NCBI RefSeq assembly: GCF_963259705.1
Contig: NC_081846.1
Span: 87,370,641-87,434,640 of the forward strand
Source of the DNA: Myotis daubentonii
Lineage: Eukaryota > Chordata > Mammalia > Chiroptera > Vespertilionidae
Direction: 5' to 3'
DNA: 64,000 bases
Positions 20,949-33,322 of this stretch are shown here, piece after piece (position 1 is the stretch's first letter; every line of letters begins with the position of its first letter). The notes under the pieces are model-generated. The model was not told the origin of the DNA. It saw nothing but the letters and a program-made list of their open reading frames with translations, and made no database searches. The translations under genes and the position numbers were made by a program.

Positions 20949-22044
20949 GGGCCTGCTTTGCACCAGGCCATCGTCTAGGAGCTGGGGTTACCGTGCAGAA
21001 GGCAGCGACACGGTTCTGTCCTCAGGACACTCAGAGCTCCCCTGCCTGCCCTCCTCTCTCAGGGCGTCCTCCCTCCTGTCTCCCACAGCCTCTTCCTCCC
21101 CGCTTTCAGGGAAGGATGGGTAGCAGTTTTCCAAGCTCTGGGGTTAAGAACTCAACTAGCAAGCTAATCATGGCCACTGCCACTGGCGATTCAGGACCAG
21201 GGGCCACAGTCCCTGGCTCCTTAGCTATGAGCGTGATATTTTGGCCGCGCTCTGATTCCAGTCTAGGCTCTTACTTTTGCATAAGGGGAAACTGAGACCT
21301 GGGAACAGAAGTGAGTTGCCCAGGATCAGGTCAGCCCAGTGAGAGCTGGAGGCCAGGCCTCCTCCCGGGCAGCATTGTCCTCAGTGAGGGCTCTGCCTCC
21401 CCAGCCCCTCCTCTCAGAGCTGCCCCTCATCTGTGCCGAGGCCTGCCTCCCCCGGTCTGGCACCCAGCCCTCACCAGCCCCTCCTAGCAGCCACCGGTCC
21501 CCCCTGTTCCCTGAGCACCCATTTTGGGGCTGCTCCTTCTGGGCCAGACATCCACCCCGAGCCAGGTCAGTCCCCCCTGGAACTCCCAGAGCAGAACCGC
21601 AGTGAGGAAGTGGGGCACGGGGCTGGCTCCGAGGCTGGCGCAGCTGGAGCACTTGGGTGACGCGTGAGCGCCTTTGTGTTCACGGAGGGTGGCCTGGCAC
21701 GGACACGTGCAGTCAATGCCTTAGTGCCTCCTGGCCTGGGTGGGTCACAGGCCCTTTAAGGAACTCATGAAAGTTAAAAACCCTCCTTTATAAAGGTTGA
21801 CATTCAGGCACACACAGAAAGCGTTGCAAACACATTATCAGGGGGCTTGTTAGCCACTGAAGCCCATCGATGCCCTCTTTGAGGTCATAGGCTCCAGATG
21901 ACGACGCGGGCGAAGGCACACAGGCGTGTGGATGCAGATGTATGCAGAGCATGGTGACAGACACGAATACGTGCTGGCATCTCTGTGGCTTATGTGAGCA
22001 AGTCTCGGTGAGGCTACGGATGTTGAGTGAGGTGGACAGAGAAC
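20949..22044. other. Unassigned sequence
   Basis: It begins with the right half of the L2-like repeat split by the LTR. A short MIR-like core lies at about 21270-21330 on the minus strand. No gene recognised. Confidence 0.5.
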
Positions 22045-22205
22045 AACGTGGAGCCCCTCAGGTCTGGGGTTCGGTTCCACGTTGCTGCTGTCCGAGCTGT
22101 ATGACTTGGGCACGTGAATTCGCTTCTCTGAGCCTCAGTTTCCCAATGTGTAAAATGTGGATCTGTGTGAAGTTGAGACATAAATTTAGAATGCTTAGTC
22201 AAAGA
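22045..22205 (+). repeat. MIR SINE
   Basis: TCTGGGGTTCGGTTCCACG, then GTATGACTTGGGCACGTGAA, CTCTGAGCCTCAGTTTCCCA and TGTGTAAAATGTGGATCTG reproduce the MIR box B region and core in order. Confidence 0.75.
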
Positions 22206-22729
22206 ATAAGCAGCAATTTAAAAATTAACAAAAAGTCCATTATATCACGATCTTTTTCTCTCTCTGCCTCCCTGTCTCTATAGAATAGATTATATATATA
22301 TATCTTAACAGCTATCCACCCAGAGTTGCCAGTGCAGAGAATTGGGTAGGACTGTGGATGACTGAATGTATTTTTCTGTATTCAACAAAGAACATTTACT
22401 CTTTGGAGATACAAAAGAAAAAATAAACATGATTATTTTTTTTGAAATCAAGTGCCTAACACAGTGTTTGTCCCAGAGTAGGTGGCCAATAACACTTGTT
22501 ATTACATTTATGTGTTGTATGAAATATGTTCCCATATCATATAAAGTAGTGTCAAGGAGTCACTGGTGTTCATTCATTCATAAAACATGTGTGGAGCGCC
22601 TATGACATGCACACAGTTGTCCTGCCCCAGAGGGGGTGGGTGCAGAAAAGAAAAAATCTTACAAGCTAGACAGGGGATGAGAGCAGACAGATAACTGCTG
22701 TACCCAACACAAAGCCGCGTGGGGGGTGT

Positions 22730-22815
22730 ATGCATGTTTGTACATGTGCACATGTGTGTGCGTGTTTGTGCATATGCACATGTGTGTGCGTGTTTGTGCA
22801 TTGCGTGTGCATGGG
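22730..22815 (+). repeat. GT-rich tandem repeat
   Basis: Roughly 30-bp units built from CATGTGTGTGCGTGTTTGTG with CACATG, two to three copies. Degenerate TG repeat. Confidence 0.8.
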
Positions 22816-25194
22816 TGTGAGCTGGGGGCAGGTGGAGCCTGCATGGACAAGCACTGATGCTGCTGGCCTTGAAGGCAGGGCGGGGAGGAGATCTTCAAGG
22901 AGGAGGTGGAAGGATGGAGGACCTGGGGCCGGGGGAGAGGTGCCAAGTGTAACTGAGAATGGAGGGGCCAGCAACAAGCCACGCCCTCTGACCGGGGGCC
23001 ACAGCGGGAAATGGGGACAGACCACGAAAGACCAGGAGTCTGAAGCTGACGCACTGCACCTGTGACGAAGGCGGGCGGCCCCGCTGCCTCTGAGCAGGGA
23101 AGCCGCCTGATCAGAGCTCCCGCCTGTTTGCAGTCAGGCCCCGTGCCTGGCAAGCAGCAACACCGGCCGCAGGCGTTCCAGCAGGGTTTCCCTTATTTGT
23201 TTTGTTTGGGCTTTTCTCACTAACATGGAACCTGGAGCAGAAAGTCCAGCTGTGGCCCGTGGGCTCCACTGAGTTTCAAGTGAGGCAGGTGCCTTCGACC
23301 TCTCTGCCCCACCCCCCTGCGGGTGGCTTCCATCCTGAGGTGCCTCATGGTCACCCCTCCAGCCTCGTGTCCACGTTCTGGGCAGACAGGCAGGAGGAGA
23401 GAAGGAGAAGATCGTGGAGGAGGAAGAGGCAGAGGAAGGGGCGGTAGATCCCACTTGCATGACCATTTGTCACCGGTGAATCATAGAAGTAGAAAATCCA
23501 GCAGTGGCTGTGGGGGCTGGGGAAGGGGCTGGGAGACAGTGAAGCTAGAGGCCAGGGTTTCTGTGGAGGTGGTGAGATGCCCTAGGACTGGCCGTGGCGG
23601 GTGACCTGTCTGTGACGGCACTAAAACCACTGCACTGAAGCGTCCACTTTACGTGGACGAGCTGTGTGGAGCGACTCTCCAGGAAGCGCTCCCTCTGCCC
23701 TCCCCAAGGTGGACAGTCTGAGCACAGACCCAGGCCCTTCCTGAGCGTCAACCGGAGGCTCAGCAGGGAGGCCCACGGGGTCGGGAAGAGGCCCGGTGGG
23801 TCTGGGGACGCCAAGGCGGCTGCTGCCCTGGAGGGTGTCCAGGTCCAGGCCTCTGCCGCCTGCTGTTTCCGGTGAGGTCTGGGTGGGAAGGGCGCGGGCT
23901 GGGCCTCGCTCCCGCCTCAGCTCATGCTCCCAGCGGCCCTGAATGTGTCTGTGCAGTTGCTCATCCATTTGCTTAGCAAATAACCATGAGGCATCCACTT
24001 GGTGCTTCAGAGGTTCCACCCCCATCCACACAGACACCTCGTCTCTCCACTTCACAGAAACGTCATGACCTGAGCACCCACGACATGCCAGGCACTGTGG
24101 TCGGTGCTAGAGTACAGGTGGGCGGGATAAACAAAATCCGTGCCCTCTCAGTGATGAACAGACTCGTTTAGGAAGTTCTAGTACCTGAGTTATATTTACT
24201 ATAATTTTTCTTAAATAGGGATACATGAAACTGGGTATAAACGCCTTACACGCATAGTCCTTTCGGAGCTATAGAACCCAAACGAATTCGCAAGTGTAAT
24301 ACAGATGAAGGAATAAAACCGCTAGCAATGTACATGCTTCCCGCGCCCACGCTCTGACTTGCAGAGTGAGTGAGAGCCTGAGAAGGCACACATTCTCTGT
24401 CCCTGTCCCGCTCATGCTGTCGGGGGCAGAGGGGTTGGGGGCGGGGAGCTGGAAGTGCTGGGCCCGAGGCTCAGGTCCTGTCTCTCCTGGGAGGAGGAGG
24501 TGGGGCATGGAGGCCACCATGTGAGTAGGAGCTGGGCTCAGTTGCTGGATGCGGGGAGAAGGTACCAAATTCGGTCTGGAGAGAGTGTGAGCCAGGCAGC
24601 TGGGCAGGAGGTCAGGCAGTGGGGAGGGTCAGCATGAGCCCTGGGGAGCTGGACGCCTGCTGATGAGGTGCTGGGGGTGGCCACCTTTCTGTGAGGTGGG
24701 TCTGCACCAGCCACGATGCAGAGGGCAGGTGGGAGGATGGACGAGGTAGCGGTTAGGGCAGTGGGGAGTCTGGCTGTGAGGTCATGGACACCGGGCGGGG
24801 CCCAGGAGAGGCCTAGGCTGGACCCTGGTGTGGGCAGCAGCAGCACCCAGCTTGGGCACAGGGGGAAGAGGAGGCTGCAGGGAATAGTGCAAAGAGGCTG
24901 CTGACAGAGAAAGGCCTGGCGGACGAGTCCCCCAAAGTAGAGGAAAGGAGAGAGCGAGCCTAGAGGGTCTCAGAGGGGGACACTGAGGGCTGGGTGGGAG
25001 CGCTGGGGGCTCGGAAAAGGCGAGAGGGCCAGCCTGACACCCAGGGCGGCCTTGCTTCCTGAGCAGGGCCTCGGCCAGGCCGTGCAGGGCGTCAGGGGCT
25101 CCAGCCTGGAGGAAGCAGATGCACCGTGCCTCCTGCTTTCCATTCCGCTGCCGCCTCACTTGCCCGGCAGCCCCATCCGGATGCTGTTCTGCAG
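22816..25194. other. Unassigned GC-rich sequence
   Basis: No gene recognised. Around 24060-24170 the phrase GCCAGGCACTGTGGTCGGTG and following text fit an old L2-type repeat. The G-rich stretch from 24400 to 24960 may be its continuation. Confidence 0.45.
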
Positions 25195-25500
25195 CCGGGG
25201 CGTATCAGTCATGATAAGACGGTACTTAACGCAGCGGTGACAGAGCCTAATCAGTCTTGTGAAATATAGACCTCTCCCCACACCGCAGGCAGGGCCGACA
25301 TTAATACACATTTATGCAAAGCAAGAGCCGGAGCTGTCGGGGGCTAATCTTTACAAGTATGATAAATGATGTTTATTCTCCGTGATGGAGCAAAACACCC
25401 CAGCCGACAGTAATTGTAATAAAAAGGACAGATCAACTTCTATGAAGTGATTGAATTACCCTTCGATTGCATTAATGTCCACACTCCCTGTGTCACCGCT
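25195..25500. promoter_or_regulatory. AT-rich candidate conserved noncoding element
   Basis: Transposon-free text with GACATTAATACACATTTATG, an octamer-like TTATGCAAAG, GATAAATGATGTTTATTCTC, CAGTAATTGTAATAAAAAGG and GATTGAATTACC. Dense homeodomain/POU-type cores in a GC-rich setting suggest a developmental enhancer; this is inference. Confidence 0.35.
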
Positions 25501-25820
25501 TCCGCGAGGTTCCGAGGACAGCGAGCAGGACAACTTCCCCTTCACATCAGGGCTGCCCTTCGCCCGGCTGCTGGGGCAAGGCCTGCCTGCGGGGGTGAGG
25601 GGTCAGTCTCCGCAGCCAGGCCTGTCTCTCCCAGGGGTGTGGGACCTTAGCGGTGAGAACAGCGACAAGCCTGGGGCAGCAGGGCAGCCGGGGCAGCCTG
25701 GACGCGGCCAGGAACTGGGGTGGGCGGGAGCAGGCAGGGTGGCCCTGCACGGCCAGGCTTCTGGAGCAGAAAATGGGTGTCTTGTCTAAGTTTCCCATGA
25801 CCCCAAGGGACAGCTGCCAT

Positions 25821-26258
25821 TATTATTATTTTTCAACATTATTTTATTGATTTTTTTTTATTTTTTTAAATATATTTTATTGATTTTTTACAGAGAGGAA
25901 GGGAGAGGGATAGAGAGGTAGAAACATCAATGAGAGAGAAACATTGATCAGCTGCCTCCTGCACACCTCCTACTGGGGATGTGCCCACAACCAAGGTACA
26001 TGCCCTTGCCAGAATCGAACCTGGGACCTTTCAGTCCGCAGGCCGATGCCCTATCCCCTGAGCCAAACTGGTTAGGGTTTGATTTTTTTTCTTTTAGAGA
26101 GAGGAGTGGGGAGAGAGAAACACTGATTGGTTGCCTCCTGCATGCAACCCAACTGAGGATCGAACCCACAACCTGGGTATGTGCCCTGGCTGGGAATCGA
26201 GCCTGCCACCTTCTGGTGTATGGGTCGACACTCCAGCCAACTGAGCCACACCAGCCCG
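25821..26258 (-). mobile_element. Older Ves-like tRNA SINE, interrupted
   Basis: Minus-strand tRNA-derived SINE with a T-rich tail at the left. Its body resumes at 26091 after a younger Ves and ends in a tRNA-like head near CTGAGCCACACCAGCCC. The flanks GGACAGCTGCCAT (25808-25820) and GGACAGCAGGTGCCAT (26257-26272) look like a diverged target duplication, with a MIR around the site. Confidence 0.75.
25860..26077 (-). mobile_element. Ves SINE (young, nested)
   Basis: Complete minus-strand Ves SINE: T-rich tail, ATATATTTTATTGATTTTTT, CAGAGAGGAAGGGAGAGGGA, CATCAATGAGAGAGAAACAT, head with GAATCGAACCTGGGACC and end GCCAAACTGGTTAGGG. It inserted into the T-rich tail of the older SINE; TTGATTTTTTTT-like sequence flanks both sides (25847-25859 and 26079-26090). 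Confidence 0.92.
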
Positions 26259-26365
26259 GACAGCAGGTGCCATCACTATTTCAGCTTTGCAGGTGAAAAA
26301 AGTTGGGGCTCAGAAAAGTTAATCATCTTAACAAAGTCACACGGCTGGTGTCTGTGAAAATGGGG
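26259..26365 (-). repeat. MIR SINE fragment, host of the SINE stack
   Basis: CTATTTCAGCTTTGCAGGTG, then AGTTGGGGCTCAGAAAAG and ACAAAGTCACACGGCTGG follow the MIR core on the minus strand ('cattttacagatgaggaaactgaggctcagagaggtta ... aaggtcacacagc'). Confidence 0.65.
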
Positions 26366-26599
26366 CTCACACTCAGAGTGTTTAACAGACTGTCGTTGAA
26401 GTGCCCGTGGGGACCCCTGGCTCCCAGATCCTCCTCTGATGGGGGTCCATGTACCTGCCCGGCTCCACAGTGAGCAGGGCACTGGACTGTCAGGCTGCTC
26501 CACTTTCGAGGTGACTCCGGGTACCAGGAGGCCTGGACCACAGACGCTGGGCGCCATCTTCCAACATCACAGCCAGGGCAGCGTGCTGGCAGAGAAGTG

Positions 26600-26760
26600 C
26601 ATGGGGTTAGCAGGCTGATGGGTTTGAATCTGTCTCTTGGGACCTCAGTCTTCTCATCTGTAGAATGGGGAGAAGAGCAGCACCCATCTCACAGAGCTGG
26701 TGGCCAGTTCAGTGAGAGTGGGTCCCATGAGCCCCAGTCCCAGGCTCTTGGGAGGTCCAG
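26600..26760 (+). repeat. MIR SINE fragment
   Basis: GGGTTTGAATCTGTCTCTTG, CCTCAGTCTTCTCATCTGTA and GAATGGGGAGAAGAGCAG followed by CACCCATCTCACAGAGCTGG match the MIR core order on the plus strand. Confidence 0.65.
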
Positions 26761-28479
26761 TGACGCTGTGGGGGCGAGGCTGCCAGTGACCTGAGGAAAA
26801 GGGAATGACCCCTCACCTGTTACCCCATAGACGCCAAAGGGCTTTTTAATAACATATATCGGCTCTTGTCACTCATCTGCCTAAAGCCCTCCACACAGTC
26901 TGTCCCCAGGGAGAGCCAACCTTTTCAAGCTACAGAAGCGGCAATTTCACAGAGACCCATCAAAACCACTTCCTCTTTTCTGCTCCTGGCCCCGCTGCTC
27001 CTTGCTCAGCCTCCCCCAGCCTCCCGCAGGCTGAGGGCCGGGCCCGCGAACTTTCCTATCGCACTGGCCCTTCTCTCTGGTTGCACTGGTCCTCGTTTGT
27101 AATTTTACTGCTATTTGTATGTTTGTTAAGGTCTGTCTCTCTTTCCAACTAGACGGTGGGCCGTTTGCTTGGAGTTGCATCGGCCCGGCCGGGGCAAATG
27201 CTCAGAAAACGCCTGCTGGGCCGATGAGTGAATGGGCCGCTTGCCTTCTGGGCGGGCAGGCACTTGGCCACAGAATAATACTGAGGCTTTAAAATGGTTT
27301 CAGCTCCCGAGCCTTGGCCAGTGTGTGTGTGTGTGTGTGTGTCCCTTGCACAGAGACGAGGCAGCAAGGGCCAGCACCCTTGGCATCTGCCCTGGTGCAC
27401 AATCCTGTGGGGAGAGACCTGGGGGGTTCCGCCATTCCCGGCATTCCCAGGTGGGGGCGCCTCTGGTTTCCTGGGACCAGCCTGGCTGCTGGCACCCACA
27501 GCACCAGCCACTCAGCCAGGCTATTGAAGTCGCCGTCAGCTTCAGTCCCCGCTGCCACACCCAGACAGAGCAATCCCCACCTCTGACCCCTGGGCAGGAA
27601 AGGGAAGGCTTAAGTCCTCCTCCTCTTCACCTGAGACCCCCACCTCTCCCGCCTCAGACAGGCCTGCAGATTGTCTGCGAAGCCGAGCGGAGGGGAGTCT
27701 ACAGGAAGCTCCGCTGTTCCGCCCACCGGGCCGCACCGCGCCCGGAATGCCACGGCTGCAGCAGTGACGGGGCAGAGGCCACGTGGGGGCGCCAGGCCTG
27801 GCTGATGTCCGGTGGGGAAGGCGGAATGTGCTGATGTGCTCACAGGGGAGCATCACTGCCCACCCTGGAGCTGCTGATTCCAGGAGCTGGACCTGGAGCC
27901 TGCAAGGGCTTAGCCAAAGGGAAGGCACTACGATGCCAGGGTCTGTTTGTCTCTGAAATTCCTTCTTTCTCCCAGACCTCACTTGTAGGAGGCCTGGGCG
28001 CCGGGCTGAGCCTCGGCCTCAGAGACAAGCAAGGGACGAATGGTGAGAAAGAACTGCCTGAGATGTAGTGATGGGAAGTCCGGGGGGGCTGCCCGGCGGC
28101 CTGGCCGTTAGGAAAGGTGCCCAGATGAGGGCGCGCAGGGCTGAGTGTTGGGGGCCAAGTGGGCTTGGCAGGGAGGACGGCAACAAAGGGTATTCCCAGA
28201 GGAAGAGCGTGGACCCAGGGCACCGAGGTGGGCTCTTCCACGGCCTTCGGGAGTAGTGGTGATTGCACCACCTCCACCGCCTCCCGAGTCCTTGAACTTC
28301 CAGGAACCACCAGCAGATGTTCATTAGCGGGCGGGAGGGGGACTGGCGCCTTTGCAGGGCGGCATGCTTGGAATAAATCTCGCCGCGCTGCAGGGCCCAG
28401 GGCTCTTGGTCCTCCGCCAGCTCCGATGGCTGGAGCGATGCGTGGAGGCAGGGCGGCGGGGGGAGCAGAGTCCAATGGG
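26761..28479. other. Unassigned GC-rich sequence with a (GT)n run
   Basis: No gene recognised. A (GT)11 run lies at 27321-27342. Overlapping 100-200-residue frames on both strands are Pro/Gly/Ala/Arg-rich and lack domain signals. Confidence 0.5.
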
Positions 28480-28830
28480 CTGCTCTTAATTCTTATGATT
28501 ACTTTTGATTAGGAGCCCCGGCTGCCCAGACCATACGGAGGTGGGCCCCGCCTCTGCGGGAGCGTCGTTAGGGGAGCACGTTGGGTGAGACTAATGAGGT
28601 TGGCTTAGGTAGGGACCGGAAACAAACCGGGTGCCTCTGGTTGGCCTCAGCCGCACTCTCACTTTGTAGCAGCATATTGCTGCTGGCCGAGGGCTTGTTA
28701 ATGCGCCCCAGACACCTCTGGGCTTCGGGCTCTGAGATGCTGCCATTTATTATAATTATCAGGGCCGTGATGTGGGATGGATGGCTGGAATTTCCACGCT
28801 GCTAATGAGCGAGGTGGGCAGTGCCATTCT
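28480..28830. promoter_or_regulatory. Candidate conserved noncoding element
   Basis: It contains TTAATTCTTATGATTACTTT, GATTAGGAGCC, a TTATTATAATTATCAGGGCC block (homeodomain and GATA-type cores), AGCAGCATATTGCTGCTGGC (a short palindrome) and GCTGCTAATGAGCG. No transposon recognised. Function is inferred from composition. Confidence 0.35.
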
Positions 28831-31664
28831 CGGGCCATTCAGGCAGGGCCAGGGGACAGGGGCCCTGGCCGCCGGCACCTCCTTGGATATCCCACGTGGA
28901 ATGCAGATGTAGCCCAGCCCCATCTATGAACTGCCAGTTCCTTCTCCCTCCTCCCTGCAGCTGAGCCCAGGCCAGGATCCAGGCAGGGCGCCCCCCAGCC
29001 CAGGCCAGGCATGCAGGGAGCAGAAACGATGGTCAAATGAACACTCAGCAGCTAGATCATAAGACCACCACCTTCCCTTGAGGCCCTGCTCCACCCCTCC
29101 TCCCACAGGACGCTTTCCCTGATGCACTCAGACATTCACACCCGCCCTCTGCTCTGTCCGTGCACCTACTTCAGGGTCGCTCCTGGTACGGACTCGTCAC
29201 AGGCCAGTCTCGCTAGCTGATGTGAGGGCCAGAGAGCCGGGGCTGTGTCCCGGTTGCCTCGATGCCCCAGTGCCCAGGACAGACCACATCCACATGTCAC
29301 ACGCCGGATTCTCAGGGTGTCTATTGAGTAGAGTTGTCATGAGCTGGGAGCACTCATGTGCTGCTGGCTGCCCAAGGGCAGGTCCTAGGGACAGAGGCAG
29401 GGAGGTGGGGCAAAAGAAGAGACTCAGGGTCAGAGCCCAAGGGAGCACACTGGACAAAGGCCAGGGACGGGTCATTGGTTTCAGAGTCCGTCCCCCGCCC
29501 CATTCCCTCTCCCCCCCCTCCCAGCCTCCCGCCTACACTCCCAGGTGTGGCTGCAGGCCGTTCTTGGGTTCATCACCGACCAGGTGGGACAGGGTCCTGA
29601 AAAGGCTCAGAAGAAAAGTGCCCGGGGCCACAGGCCAGAGGCTGCTGCTCACACCAGCTCTCCTGAGCCGGGTCTGGTGACAGTGGGGGGACCCGGGTGG
29701 GACTGGGCGGAGGTATGCCACCAGCCAGGCCCAGGAAGATGCCAGGGAGAGCCCACCGCTCCCTGAGCACCGGCTCCGCGAAGCTGGAGGCATCAAACCA
29801 CTCTTGACATTAGAGCAAAGACGGCGTGTAGTGGAGTAGAACGCCAGTTTTGACTGTATTTTAGAGAAAGTATCAAATACCCCAGAGAGCTCACACTTCT
29901 GCCTCCCTCACTCGGCCACGGGCACGGGCGTTTGGTTCTCCTCTCCTTTGCCCCTTTGGGGCAGAAATGGTTGGGAGGCCACCCCGGGAGAGGTGAAGCC
30001 AGAGGCGCGGCTGAAGCGGAGCCGAGACACCTGCCGGCTGGGCCAGCTCTGGGGGCGTCGGCAGGTGAGGCTGGTGGGAAAGTCACCCCGGCAGATGGAG
30101 CTGCAGCGCAAAGTGCGGGGGCCTGAGACAGAGCCCCACGGGGCCTTCTCTCCTCTGCGGGGCGGAGGAGGGCACCTCCTGCGACTGGATCTCCGTGACC
30201 CCCCAGGTCCGCCCTAAGCCCGCTCCGCCCTGTGCGGTCAGCTGCTGAATGTGACTTCAAGCAGTGGGGGCCCAGGCATGTGAGGAGGGGCAGGAGGCCA
30301 GGCAGGTGCTTCTGCCCCCAGCCCCCTCCCTTGGGGGTTGCTAGAGTTAACCATGTCCCTCCCCAGGGTCCCCACTCGGTGCCTTCGGGCGGAGGGATGG
30401 GAAGGAGCCCTCCTGTGAAAGTCCTGGAGATGCGCTCTCCCTCAGGGCTACCCTTCCACTGCCCACTCCTGTGTGGCTAGTCCTGCTGTCCCTGATTATG
30501 CCAGTGTGGGGTGCCATTCCATGCATTCCACAAGGCTGGACTGCGGGGGCGGGGGGCGGGGGGCGGCGGGGCTGCGTGGGGCGGGCAGAGAGAGCGAAGC
30601 AGGGACGATGGGTGAGGAGTGGCTGGAGATGGCCGGCTGTGACAGCTTGTCCTGAAGCCAGCGGAGCCACAGCGGTAGAGAGCTGGCTGGTTGGTCTCTG
30701 CTGTGGGAGCAGGGCTGGGGGGCCCTGTGGTCTGCCGCCCCAGTTCTGCTCACAGAGGGCTTTCAGCCGCAGAAAACAAGAGCATGGACGTTATCCATCA
30801 GCTTTGGGGCCGGGGGGTCGTGGGGGGGGGCAGAGCGGGGGGGGGGCGCGGGGGAGACAGTGCCAGCAAACGCCTGCGGAGCAGAGAAGCACAAGCCCCG
30901 TGGTCTCTCTCCGGGGCAGGGCATTGTGGCCGTGGACAGGGGAGGGCAGGAGGCCACCGAGGAGGCGAGCGTGGACCTGAGGGTTGGAAATAGAGCAATG
31001 GGGGAGCAGAGAGCAAATGCTTAGGGTGTGCTGGCTTGGTGATGACCAGGATGAGGAGAGAAGGACTGGAATGGGCCCTGTAATCAGGACACGGGGAGGA
31101 GCAGGCGCCACTGTAGGAACAGGAGTCCCCACAGGAGGAGCAGGGCGGGAGGAGGAGGAAGAGAGGAGCCCAGAGTACAGATGGCTCACGTCTGAGGGAA
31201 ACCGGGGCTCAGAGCCACCAGGGTGATGGGGCCCAGGTAGACTGGGCCCTGAGCGGTCTCCTCGCCCTCGGCCGGGACCACAGCTCCTCTGCCTGGACAG
31301 CCAGTGGCAGCACCATCTGCCTCCAGGCGTGGGTGACACAGGGGAGGGGGCCGCTGGTGGGGGGGGGGGGCGGTGGCAAATGCCGCACGGGTGCCTCGGG
31401 GCTCTCTGCTTTGGGGACATGCAGAAGCCACCCGAGAGGGCCCTCCAGCAAGGCCACTCTGTCCTGTCCCCTCACCCTGGCCTCCCCAGGGCTAGTTTTC
31501 CCGAATGGGTTATTTTTGTTCTAATTTTAAAATTCACATCTGCTCCTTGCAGAAAATTATAAAAACATAGCTCACTATTAAGAATAAAAGAAAAATCCCC
31601 TAACAACCCCCCCCCCCCCCACACTGCCCAGCAGAGAGAGCTGCTGGTAAGAGCTAGTATGTTT
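28831..31664. other. Unassigned GC-rich sequence
   Basis: No gene recognised. G-runs at 30545-30565, 30827-30850 and 31358-31370 and a C-run at 31605-31620 explain several frame shifts in apparent frames. About 31503-31600 is AT-rich and looks like an unassigned old transposon scrap. Confidence 0.45.
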
Positions 31665-31762
31665 CCTCCAGACTCTTTCCCTTCCCTCCCTTCACTTCCC
31701 TCCCTCCCTTCCCTTTCCTTTCCCCTCCCTCCCCCCATTTCTCTTCCCTCTTTCTCTTTAGC
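31665..31762 (+). repeat. Polypyrimidine CT-rich tract
   Basis: CCTTCCCTCC-type low-complexity pyrimidine run of about 95 bp immediately left of the reverse Helitron's 3' end. Confidence 0.85.
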
Positions 31763-31774
31763 ATATTTGAATTC

Positions 31775-32178
31775 TTCGTGCACCAATTGGGGTTCCTCGG
31801 CCTGGCCTGCAGGATCTGGCCAAAACCGGCTCTCCAACATCCCCCAAGGGGTCCCAGATTGTGAGAGGGCGCAGGCCAGGCTGAGGGACCCCACAGGTGC
31901 ACCACTGGGGCTGGGGAGGGACGCAGGAGGTTGGCCAGCCGGGGAGGGACTGCGGGAGGGCTCCAGGGCGGGTTCGGCCCATCTCGCTCAGTCCCATTCA
32001 GCCAGACCCCAGCAGCAAGCTAACCTACCAGTTGGAGCGTCTGCCCCCTAGTGGTCAGTGCATGTCATAGCGAGCGGTTGAGCGGCCTTAGCATGTCATT
32101 GGCATATTATGCTTTGATTGGTTGAACGGACGACCGGTTGACCAGACACTTAGCATGTTAGGCTTTTGTTATATAGGA
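31775..32178 (-). mobile_element. HeliBat-type Helitron, reverse strand
   Basis: Minus-strand non-autonomous Helitron. Its 5' end TCCTATATAACAAAAGCC starts at 32178, preceded on the minus strand by A (plus T at 32179). The interior carries the AACCAATCAAAGCATAATAT and GACCACTAGGGGGCAG blocks and a G/C-rich body with inverted segments. The 3' hairpin arm GGTGCACGAA is visible at about 31780-31790, but its partner and the terminal CTAG are degraded, so the 3' boundary is approximate. It is a different subfamily from the copy at 7042-7364, as the body sequence differs. Confidence 0.82.
32041..32054 (-). promoter_or_regulatory. CTCF-like motif in the Helitron
   Basis: The minus-strand sequence CCACTAGGGGGCAG fits all 14 positions of the recalled CTCF core CCASYAGRKGGCRS. 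It occupies the equivalent position to 7114-7127 in the other Helitron, after the shared GACATGCACTGACCAC context. Confidence 0.5.
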
Positions 32179-33322
32179 TTAGATTACAATGCAGTTTCTC
32201 AAAGGCTTCTTGGTTTTTCACTCACCGTTCCTCTGTGGGCATTTCCTCCTGTCATTTGAAAATGTGATTTTTGATGGTCACTTCTGAGGTTGACTTAGTA
32301 AGCAGATGGGAGCAGGGGTGAGTGGGCTAGAGAGCTGTGCTGTGTGCAGACTTGTATCAATGACCACGTCCTTCACCCCGCCCTTTCCTGAGCACCCCAC
32401 CCACACCCCACCTGGGCCACACCCTGCTCAGGGGCTGCCATGGCTCCCTGCTGTCACATCAAGTCTAAGCTCTGGCTTCAAACCCCTTTACAGCCTCGCA
32501 GACCCCTTCTCTTCACTGCAACTCCCCGCCAACCCTCTCCCTAGGACATCAGTCTCCTGCAGTCCCTCCCTCACACCCCAATCCTGCTCCCCCTGGGCAA
32601 GCCCCATCCCCCATCTCCCTCTCAGCCAGGCATCTCCAAGGCTGTGTCGGCCGTCATCCTCGGAGAGATGCTGAGTTCCTGGCTTCACCCCCTCTCCCTG
32701 GGGAGGCCGGTCTGGGAGCTCTGAGGCCGGGCTGTGCCCATTGCTGGCCTGCAGGGGTCTGGCTCTGTTAGGACTGCTTTGCTGTCCCGCACCAGCCAGG
32801 AGCACCCTTACCCTCGGGGCCTGCGTTGGCAGTGGAGCTGCACCACAGGCTCCGACTTCTCTCCTCATGGGTGAGGGTGCCCACGTGGGGAGTCTGAGGT
32901 GGGGCCATGGAGTTGGGGTGGCTCCTGCCCGGCTGTCTGGCTCCGCCCGCCCCTGCTGTGCCATGGTCCAGAGCAAGAAGCAAAAGTGGGAGAAGGTGCC
33001 CTCCTGCCACGCTGAGCGCCGGTCTCCAGAGCAGCCGAGTCTGCCCCAAAGCTGACCACATCTTTTACCAAAGTGCCTTTAGCTATGGCTGTGTGGATTC
33101 AAGGCCAGGTGGGGGACAGGCAGTGGGGCTCATGTCTCCTCCCATGGCTGGCTACCAAGGACTCAGGCTGCACCTTCCCAGACTCCCCGACTTAGTCCTG
33201 AACCCCAATAGTAAAGCTACACTGACTATCTCAAGCCGCAGCTTCCAAGTCTGTTTGCAAATGGATGCTGAGAGAGTCCATAGAACTGGGGGGCTGGTAG
33301 GTGAGGTCCAGCAGCCCAGCCG
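32179..33322. other. Unassigned sequence
   Basis: AT-rich up to about 32320 and then GC-rich. No gene or named repeat recognised. Confidence 0.5.

Noticed and set aside
27232..28475. Overlapping 200-residue frames on both strands
   Set aside because: GC-rich DNA is poor in stop codons. The frames overlap antisense to each other and have no recognisable domains or convincing splice context.
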